6,125 nucleotides of DNA, taken from the NCBI GenBank assembly GCA_937975735.1, contig CALJUI010000390.1, forward strand, positions 1 through 6,125. The letters are read 5' to 3'. The notes under the pieces were generated by a model. The model was not told the DNA's origin. It searched no databases and saw only the letters and a list, made by a program, of their open reading frames with translations. The stretch is from an uncultured Rubrivivax sp. (lineage in GTDB: Bacteria; Pseudomonadota; Gammaproteobacteria; Burkholderiales; Burkholderiaceae_C). The position numbers and the translations under genes are program-made. Shown in pieces: positions 1 to 6,125 of the stretch (positions are counted from its first letter, which is position 1; every line of letters begins with the position of its first letter).

Positions 1-130
1 GCAGCCGGCGTGCCAGCGCGCGCAAGGCGGCGTCCTTGGCCGCCGTCGGCGCCGCCGCCATCGTCGTCGACGCGGCGCGCGCGGCCGCGCCCAGGTGGGC
101 CATGTGGGCGGCGAGGTCGGCGATCTGCAT
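1..130 (-). CDS. proA: ProA, glutamate-5-semialdehyde dehydrogenase (gamma-glutamyl phosphate reductase), N-terminal 43 codons
   Basis: Partial gene read leftward from an ATG at 130 and cut by the window edge. ProA catalyses the NADPH-dependent reduction of gamma-glutamyl phosphate to glutamate-5-semialdehyde, the second step of proline synthesis in the cytoplasm. The 43 visible residues fit the ProA N-terminal helix pattern: Gly-x3-Arg-x-Ala-Ser near residues 14-21, a short Ala-rich stretch, then Thr-Ala-Ala-Lys-Asp-x-Ala-Leu at about 29-37, followed by Arg-Arg-Leu. The NAD(P)-binding and catalytic parts lie outside the window, so the call rests on this short match alone. It is the last visible gene of the minus-strand run and starts 36 bp after the permease stop. 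There is no strong Shine-Dalgarno sequence; a GGA lies about 13 nt upstream, inside the loop of an 8-bp hairpin that ends directly at the ATG. An internal Met at residue 10 is a less likely start. Confidence 0.85.
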   Translation of the reverse strand, partial: MQIADLAAHMAHLGAAARAASTTMAAAPTAAKDAALRALARRL

Positions 131-154
131 GCGCCGATTGTTCCAGATCGGCGC
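131..154 (-). promoter_or_regulatory. Perfect 8-bp hairpin immediately upstream of the proA start codon
   Basis: Positions 131-138 (gcgccgat) and 147-154 (atcggcgc) are exact reverse complements, separated by an 8-nt loop. In the leftward transcript the stem ends directly at the proA AUG, and the loop reads CUGGAACA, which holds the only purine-rich, RBS-like segment. There is no following U tract, so it is not an intrinsic terminator. It could be a translation-control hairpin or a DNA operator; the sequence does not decide between them. A competing pairing, 146-152 with 162-168, overlaps its 5' arm. Confidence 0.5.
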
Positions 155-166
155 CCGACCGGCCGA

Positions 167-1135
167 TCAGCCGATCAATGCCAGCACGCCCAGCCAGAGC
201 GACGCGGTGAGCACGAAGGCCACCGTCGAGAACACGATCGACGCGGTGGCCTCGGTCTGCAGCGCGTCGTAGCGCTGGGCGAAGATCAGCGCATTGCTCC
301 CGGTCGGCAGCGCGGCCATCAGCACGACCACCGACAGCGCCAGGCCGTCGAGGCCGAAGCCCCAGTGTGCGGTCGCCAGCACCAGCGCCGGCAGCACCAT
401 CAGCTTGAGCACCGAGGTGACGATCGCGTCGCGCAGCTGGCCCTTGACGCCGTAGTACGCGAGCGTGATGCCGATCAGCACCAGGCACACCGGCACCACC
501 GCCGAGCCGAGCGCGGCCAGCGCCTCGTCGGCCACCGGGGTCAGTCCGAGGCCGGTGAAGTTCCAGGCCAGGCCGGCGAGCACCGGCAGCATCACGGGAT
601 GCAGCACGGTGTTGCGCACCGTCGTCAGCACCGTCGAGCCGAAGGCCGCGCGGCGCGTCTGCGCGCGCGCGAGGTCGATCTCGACGAGCACCGTCAGCGC
701 GGTCAGCAGGATCAGCGCGTGCAGGCTGACCAGGGTGATGTGGATCGCCAGCCCGGCCTCGCCGAACAGCGCCGCGGCCATCGGGATGCCGAGCTGCACC
801 GAGTTGCCGAACGAGGCCGAGATCGCGCGCACCGTCGGCGCCGCCACCGGACTCGCCTGCCGGTGGCGCTGCCAGGCGTAGACCGCCACGATGAACAGCA
901 GCGCCGGCACGAAGAACGCGGCAACGGTGCGCCACGGCAGGGTCTCGAAGTCCAGCCGCACCGTGCTGCGAAACAGCAGCGCCGGCACGAAGATGTAGAA
1001 CGCGGCATTGCCGAGCACGCGGGCCGGATCGCTGGCCGCGGTGCGCTCGCCGAGCCAGCGCATCCGACCGGCCACCCACCCCAGCGCGACCATCAGGAAG
1101 ATGGCCAGCAGCTTGTAGAAGACCGCCAGCGTCAC
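167..1135 (-). CDS. AEC (auxin efflux carrier) family transporter, 322 aa
   Basis: Inner-membrane permease of the AEC family, the bacterial relatives of plant PIN carriers, whose characterised members move organic acids such as malate or malonate. The substrate here cannot be told. About ten hydrophobic segments are visible, at roughly residues 3-24, 41-59, 70-88, 106-128, 131-153, 176-197, 204-229, 238-260, 264-286 and 295-320. Family-type motifs are present: the early Phe-Val-Pro-Ala-Leu-Leu-Phe helix (49-55), Gly-Asn-x5-Gly-Ile-Pro (110-118) and Pro-Thr-Gly-Ser-Asn-Ala-x3-Ala-x-x-Tyr (277-289). Length is normal for the family. The start is a GTG at 1135, only 10 bp after the DUF3617 stop and with no clear ribosome binding site, so translation may be coupled to the upstream gene. 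It precedes proA by 36 bp. A transport role linked to proline or glutamate metabolism is conceivable but is only a neighbourhood inference. Confidence 0.88.
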   Translation of the reverse strand: MTLAVFYKLLAIFLMVALGWVAGRMRWLGERTAASDPARVLGNAAFYIFVPALLFRSTVRLDFETLPWRTVAAFFVPALLFIVAVYAWQRHRQASPVAAPTVRAISASFGNSVQLGIPMAAALFGEAGLAIHITLVSLHALILLTALTVLVEIDLARAQTRRAAFGSTVLTTVRNTVLHPVMLPVLAGLAWNFTGLGLTPVADEALAALGSAVVPVCLVLIGITLAYYGVKGQLRDAIVTSVLKLMVLPALVLATAHWGFGLDGLALSVVVLMAALPTGSNALIFAQRYDALQTEATASIVFSTVAFVLTASLWLGVLALIG

Positions 1136-1145
1136 GCCGGCCCGG

Positions 1146-1754
1146 CTACTTCACGTTGCCGCAGCTGGCCGCCACCCAGCGGCTCGTCGAGTCGACCTGG
1201 ATCTTGACCGCACCGGGCGCGCCTCCCGGCGCCTTCATGCCCGGCGGCATCCGGTCCATGCCCTGCATCCGGCCCGTGCCCTCGTAGTGCCAGGTCGTCG
1301 ACTTGGCGTCGAGGATCCTGATCTCGCCCTGGCCGTCGCCGGTGAAGCCCTCGGGGTCCTTGCAGCTGACCTTGAAGGTCGCCGACGAGCCGCCGGCCTT
1401 GATCGGCTCGAAGCGGCAGCCGGGCTGCTCCTTGTGCATGTCCGCGAACATGCGCTTCAGGTCGGTGGCCCTGGCAGCCTCCTGCGGCGTCAGGCAGTCC
1501 TGCGTCGTGCCGCCCATCATGCCGCCGCCCCCGTGCGCGCGCATCATCTCGGCCATCTGCTTGCGCTGCTCCGGCGGCACCGACTTGAGCATCTCCTCCT
1601 GCGCCTTGCGCATCATCTCGCCCATGTCCTGGCCGTTGACCAGCATCTTGGTCCTCGACTCCCACAGCCCCGGCGTCGGCGCCGGCGACAGGGACTGCGC
1701 CATCGCGGCCGGGGCCGCGGCGACGATGAAGAGTGCAACGCAGGATCGGATCAC
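1146..1754 (-). CDS. DUF3617-type exported protein, 202 aa
   Basis: Exported protein of unknown function resembling the DUF3617 family found widely in proteobacterial periplasms. Residues 1-19 form a signal peptide: Arg3, a hydrophobic core, then Ala-Met-Ala with predicted cleavage before Gln20. No lipobox is present. The mature part begins with Pro-Gly-Leu-Trp-Glu (28-32), the typical DUF3617 opening, and has the usual central Gln-Asp-Cys-Leu-Thr-Pro block (85-90). Four cysteines remain in the mature chain (87, 113, 131, 198) and could form two disulfides. Residues 44-80 are unusually Met-rich with a Gly4 run, and Met recurs at 163-173. The start is a GTG at 1754 preceded by a good Shine-Dalgarno GGGAG six nt upstream, which supports this start and complete signal peptide. 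It lies 43 bp after topB and 10 bp before the permease gene. No function can be assigned. Confidence 0.82.
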   Translation of the reverse strand: MIRSCVALFIVAAAPAAMAQSLSPAPTPGLWESRTKMLVNGQDMGEMMRKAQEEMLKSVPPEQRKQMAEMMRAHGGGGMMGGTTQDCLTPQEAARATDLKRMFADMHKEQPGCRFEPIKAGGSSATFKVSCKDPEGFTGDGQGEIRILDAKSTTWHYEGTGRMQGMDRMPPGMKAPGGAPGAVKIQVDSTSRWVAASCGNVK

Positions 1755-1760
1755 GGCGTT

Positions 1761-1765
1761 CTCCC
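1761..1765 (-). promoter_or_regulatory. Ribosome binding site deciding the GTG start of the DUF3617-type gene
   Basis: On the minus strand this reads GGGAG (GGGAGAA to 1759), six nt before the GTG at 1754-1752. It is one of the clearest Shine-Dalgarno sequences in the window and supports a non-ATG start. The remaining gap to the topB stop (1755-1797) shows no stem followed by a T run, so I see no terminator between topB and this gene. Confidence 0.65.
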
Positions 1766-1797
1766 GGGGTGGTTGATCGCTCCGATTATGGTGGTGC

Positions 1798-4362
<2,565 letters not shown>

Positions 4363-4365
4363 GTG

Positions 4366-4370
4366 CTCCT
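4366..4370 (-). promoter_or_regulatory. topB: topB ribosome binding site
   Basis: The minus strand reads AGGAG, then CAC, then the ATG at 4362. The spacing is short but the motif is clear. It fixes the topB start at 4362 rather than at the upstream in-frame ATG at 4461. A 7-bp hairpin lies two nt further upstream. Confidence 0.7.
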
Positions 4371-4372
4371 GG

Positions 4373-4391
4373 CGGCCCGCTCGCCGGGCCG
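4373..4391. repeat. 7-bp inverted repeat in the topB/SET divergent intergenic region
   Basis: Positions 4373-4379 (cggcccg) and 4385-4391 (cgggccg) are perfect reverse complements around a 5-nt spacer. In the topB direction this is a GC-only hairpin two nt upstream of the AGGAG ribosome binding site, so it could affect topB translation. In the SET direction it covers the place where a -35 element would sit for the candidate -10 at 4396-4401, so an operator is equally possible. A GC-only 7-bp repeat can arise by chance in DNA of this composition. Confidence 0.45.
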
Positions 4392-4395
4392 TGCC

Positions 4396-4401
4396 TAAAA
4401 T
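4396..4401 (+). promoter_or_regulatory. Candidate -10 element of the SET gene promoter
   Basis: TAAAAT is one of the few AT-only hexamers in the window and lies in the divergent intergenic region, 41 bp upstream of the first SET ATG. It matches the sigma-70 -10 consensus TATAAT at five of six positions. Transcription would start near 4408 and leave a leader of roughly 35 nt. No good -35 is visible; the expected place falls inside the 4373-4391 inverted repeat. Confidence 0.5.
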
Positions 4402-4413
4402 GCCGGTCACTCT

Positions 4414-4440
4414 CGCGCGCACGCACCCACGCGCGCGCGC
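4414..4440. repeat. Alternating purine-pyrimidine (CG/CA) tract, Z-DNA candidate
   Basis: Two runs of strictly alternating purine and pyrimidine, 4414-4426 and 4428-4440, are broken only by a short CCC. CG and CA/TG dinucleotide alternation is the classic Z-DNA-prone pattern under negative supercoiling. It lies between the candidate SET -10 and the SET start codon. Base composition alone makes such tracts fairly common here, although this one is the longest noticed outside coding sequence. Confidence 0.5.
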
Positions 4441-4442
4441 CC

Positions 4443-4952
4443 ATGATTTCAATGTACCCAATGACGAAGACAGCGCAAGACGCCGACTCGGGCAAGAACG
4501 GCGGCAAGCGCCGCATCCAGGTGCGCCGCTCCGGCGTGCACGGCAAGGGCGTGTTCGCGCTGCGGCCGATCGCCGCCGGCGAGACCATCGTCGAGTACAA
4601 GGGCGAGGTCATCAGCTGGAAGGAGGCGCTGCGCCGCCATCCGCACGACCCGGACGACCCGAACCACACCTTCTTCTTCCACATCGACGACAAGCGCGTG
4701 ATCGACGCCGGCGTCGACGGCAACGCGGCGCGCTGGATCAACCACGCCTGCGATCCGAACTGCGAGGCCGACGAGCAGGACGGACGGGTCTTCATCAAGG
4801 CGCTGCGCAAGCTGCGCGAGGGCGAGGAGCTGTTCTACGACTACGGGCTGACGATCGACGAGCCCTACACGAAGAAGCTCAAGCGCGAGTACGCGTGCCG
4901 CTGCGGCGCGGCGAACTGCCGCGGCACGATGCTGGCGCCCAAGCGCCGATGA
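4443..4952 (+). CDS. SET-domain protein-lysine N-methyltransferase, 169 aa
   Basis: Small stand-alone SET-domain protein, predicted to move a methyl group from S-adenosylmethionine to a lysine of a protein; the target is unknown. The domain covers almost the whole chain. An SAM-binding Gly-Val-His-Gly-Lys-Gly loop lies at 31-36, the pseudoknot motif Arg97-Trp-Ile-Asn-His-Ala-Cys-Asp-Pro-Asn-Cys107 follows, and Gly-Glu-Glu-Leu-Phe-Tyr-Asp-Tyr134-Gly gives the likely catalytic tyrosine. The post-SET zinc motif Cys152-x-Cys154-x4-Cys159 is followed by Arg-Gly-Thr-Met. The usual Asn-His-Ser-Cys is Asn-His-Ala-Cys here. Three in-frame ATGs (4443, 4452, 4461) compete and none has a good Shine-Dalgarno, so the first few residues are uncertain; residues 7-24 look disordered and basic. 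Divergent from topB; its stop overlaps the birA start by 4 nt. Confidence 0.93.
   Translation: MISMYPMTKTAQDADSGKNGGKRRIQVRRSGVHGKGVFALRPIAAGETIVEYKGEVISWKEALRRHPHDPDDPNHTFFFHIDDKRVIDAGVDGNAARWINHACDPNCEADEQDGRVFIKALRKLREGEELFYDYGLTIDEPYTKKLKREYACRCGAANCRGTMLAPKRR
4451..4478 (-). promoter_or_regulatory. Weak candidate promoter for topB, within the 5' end of the SET gene
   Basis: On the minus strand TTGCGC (4478-4473) and TACATT (4456-4451) are separated by 16 bp and roughly resemble -35 and -10 boxes. Transcription would begin near 4444 and give topB a leader of about 80 nt containing the alternating tract and the 4373-4391 hairpin. This is only a pattern match in a locally AT-richer stretch. 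Confidence 0.22.
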
Positions 4953-5863
4953 TGCACGAGGCGCGCCACCTGTCCTGGGGCGCCGAAGCGCTCTGGCGCC
5001 AGCTCGAACCGCTGCTGCCGGGGCTGAGCGTGGAGGTGGTCGCGCGCGCCGAGTCGACCAACACCCAGCTGCTCGAGCGCGCGCGCCGCGTCGGCGGCCA
5101 GCGCGACACGCCGATCACCCAGCCCGGCGCGCTCGACGCCCGCCGCGCCGGCGACGAGGTCACGCCGCACGGCCGACGCAGTGCCGACACGCAGCCCTGC
5201 CTGCTGGTCGCCGAGCACCAGACGCGCGGCCGCGGCCGGCTCGGCCGCGACTGGGTCGCGCTGCCGGGCGCGTCGCTGACCTTCTCGCTGGCGCTCCCCT
5301 ATGCGCCGCACGACTGGTCCGGGCTGTCGCTGGCGGTCGGCGTGGCGCTGGCCGACGCGATCGAACCCGCCGACCGTGGCGCGTCGCCGCGCATCGGCCT
5401 GAAGTGGCCCAACGACCTGTGGCTGCTCGATGCCCCGGGCCGCGGTCGCAAGCTCGGCGGCGTGCTGATCGAGACGGTGGCGATCGGGCCGCGCCGGATG
5501 TGCGTGATCGGCGTCGGCCTGAACGTGCTGCCGCAAGCCGACGAAGGTCTGAGCAGCGGCTACGCCTGCGTGCAGGAGCTCGATCCGCGGGTCACCGCGC
5601 CGCGCCTGCTGGCGCGCGTGGCGCCGCCGCTGGTGCGCGCGCTGCAGCGTTTCGAGGCCGAGGGCTTCGCCGCCTTTGTCGCCGCCTACGAGGCGCGCGA
5701 CCTGCTGCGCGGGCGCGCCGTGACCTGCACCGCGCCGGAGTGCCCCGAGGGCGTGGCCGAGGGCGTCGACGCCGACGGCGCGCTGAAGGTGCGCGCCGGC
5801 ACGCTGCACCGCCTGGTCAGCGGCGAGGTCAGCGTGCGCCTGGCGGAGCCGGGCCCGTGCTGA
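4949..5863 (+). CDS. birA: Biotin--[acetyl-CoA-carboxylase] ligase, 304 aa
   Basis: Cytoplasmic ligase that activates biotin with ATP and attaches it to the biotin carrier domain of acetyl-CoA carboxylase and similar enzymes. Motifs in order: Glu-Ser-Thr-Asn (35-38), the biotinyl-AMP loop Gly-Arg-Gly-Arg-Leu-Gly-Arg (94-100), Lys152-Trp-Pro-Asn-Asp, Lys168-Leu-Gly-Gly-Val-Leu-Ile-Glu, Gly-Val-Gly-Leu-Asn (188-192), and a small C-terminal SH3-like domain from about residue 254. There is no N-terminal helix-turn-helix, so it is the non-repressor class and should not regulate bio genes itself. A loop of about 35 residues (48-84) separates the first helix from the Leu-Leu-Val-Ala-Glu-His strand, longer than in the E. 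coli enzyme. ATG 4949 overlaps the SET stop (ATGA); a second ATG follows at 4952. No Shine-Dalgarno is seen, and a 5-bp hairpin (4934-4938 with 4943-4947) abuts the start, so coupling to SET translation is likely. Confidence 0.95.
   Translation: MMHEARHLSWGAEALWRQLEPLLPGLSVEVVARAESTNTQLLERARRVGGQRDTPITQPGALDARRAGDEVTPHGRRSADTQPCLLVAEHQTRGRGRLGRDWVALPGASLTFSLALPYAPHDWSGLSLAVGVALADAIEPADRGASPRIGLKWPNDLWLLDAPGRGRKLGGVLIETVAIGPRRMCVIGVGLNVLPQADEGLSSGYACVQELDPRVTAPRLLARVAPPLVRALQRFEAEGFAAFVAAYEARDLLRGRAVTCTAPECPEGVAEGVDADGALKVRAGTLHRLVSGEVSVRLAEPGPC
5845..5848 (+). promoter_or_regulatory. Ribosome binding site supporting the GTG start at 5857
   Basis: GGAG lies eight nt before the GTG at 5857 and inside the last codons of birA. 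It supports a non-ATG start that overlaps the birA stop by 7 nt. Confidence 0.55.
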
Positions 5864-6125
5864 GGCTGCTCGTCGCGCTGCTCGCGCTGGCGAACCTGTT
5901 CTTCTTCGCCTGGGCCCAGGGCGCGCTGTCGCCCTGGCTGTTCGCCGCGCCGGCCGGCGACGCCGGCCAGCGCGAGCCGCAGCGCCTGCGCGCGCAGGTG
6001 CGCCCGGAGGTGGTGACGCTGGTGGAAACCGCGCCGACCCGCCGCGTCTGCCTGCGCGCCGGGCCCTTCGACCGCGACCGCCTCGACGACGTCGAACGCG
6101 CATTGCTGCGCGCCGGCGTGCCCGA
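5857..6125 (+). CDS. Small membrane-anchored SPOR-like protein, N-terminal 89 codons
   Basis: Partial gene running off the right edge. The chain starts with a hydrophobic segment (about 3-20, Leu/Ala/Phe rich with Asn13 and Trp19), which would be a signal anchor placing the rest in the periplasm. After an Ala/Pro/Arg linker comes Leu-Arg-x-Gln-Val-Arg-Pro-Glu-Val-Val (44-53) and then Val64-Cys-Leu-Arg-Ala-Gly-Pro-Phe71, followed by an acidic and Arg-rich helix ending near Leu-Arg-Ala-Gly. The Gly-Pro-Phe strand followed by an amphipathic helix resembles the first half of a SPOR domain, a fold that binds denuded peptidoglycan. Similar short proteins with a Cys-Leu-x-Ala-Gly-Pro-Phe motif occur near birA in Burkholderiales, as I recall. 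The second SPOR half is outside the window, so the domain call is provisional. The GTG start overlaps the birA stop by 7 nt. Confidence 0.72.
   Translation, partial: MLRLLVALLALANLFFFAWAQGALSPWLFAAPAGDAGQREPQRLRAQVRPEVVTLVETAPTRRVCLRAGPFDRDRLDDVERALLRAGVP

Noticed and set aside
95..1207. Plus-strand open frame of 370 codons opposite the permease
   Set aside because: The product is extremely Arg/His/Gln rich, which is the usual antisense shadow of a hydrophobic membrane protein gene; the minus strand has clear AEC motifs and membrane segments.
1755..1797. Possible transcription terminator between topB and the DUF3617-type gene
   Set aside because: Only a 4-bp ATCG/CGAT pairing is visible and there is no T tract on the transcribed strand.
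4363..4461. N-terminal extension of TopB to the ATG at 4461
   Set aside because: The extra 33 residues are Arg/Ala-rich translation of the intergenic hairpin and CG tract, while ATG 4362 has AGGAG upstream and gives the usual family N-terminus.
4865..6103. Minus-strand open frame of 412 codons opposite birA
   Set aside because: Arg/Ala/Gly-rich product without motifs, antisense to well-supported BirA and the SPOR-like gene.

Overview
This is a very GC-rich (roughly 70%), densely coded bacterial chromosome segment. The gene types, the strong G/C third-position bias and the protein sequences (a SET-domain protein beside topB, a birA with a long loop insertion, a short SPOR-type membrane protein after birA) suggest a betaproteobacterium of the Burkholderiales, perhaps near Rubrivivax, Leptothrix or Methylibium. 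That placement is recalled from family knowledge, not computed. No RNA gene, insertion sequence, CRISPR array or phage gene was found.

Layout. Two transcription units diverge from an intergenic region at about 4363-4442. The leftward (minus-strand) unit runs topB (DNA topoisomerase III, 854 aa), an exported DUF3617-type protein (202 aa), an AEC-family permease (322 aa) and the first 43 codons of proA, which runs off the left edge. The gaps are 43, 10 and 36 bp, which fits one operon or at least read-through. The rightward (plus-strand) unit runs a SET-domain lysine methyltransferase (169 aa), birA (biotin protein ligase without a DNA-binding domain, 304 aa) and the first 89 codons of a small membrane-anchored, SPOR-like protein that runs off the right edge. 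Successive plus-strand genes overlap by 4 and 7 nt, which suggests translational coupling.

How the genes relate. They do not form one obvious pathway: DNA topology (topB), protein modification (SET, birA), transport (AEC), proline synthesis (proA) and envelope proteins (DUF3617, SPOR-like). The window looks like ordinary core chromosome rather than a mobile or defence island, and I see no convincing new multi-gene system. The points that merit a second look are local: mutually exclusive hairpins at the AEC/proA junction with a purine-rich RBS-like segment in a loop; a hairpin plus an alternating purine-pyrimidine tract between topB and the SET gene; and a Lys/Ala-rich, histone-tail-like end on TopB whose divergent neighbour is a SET methyltransferase.
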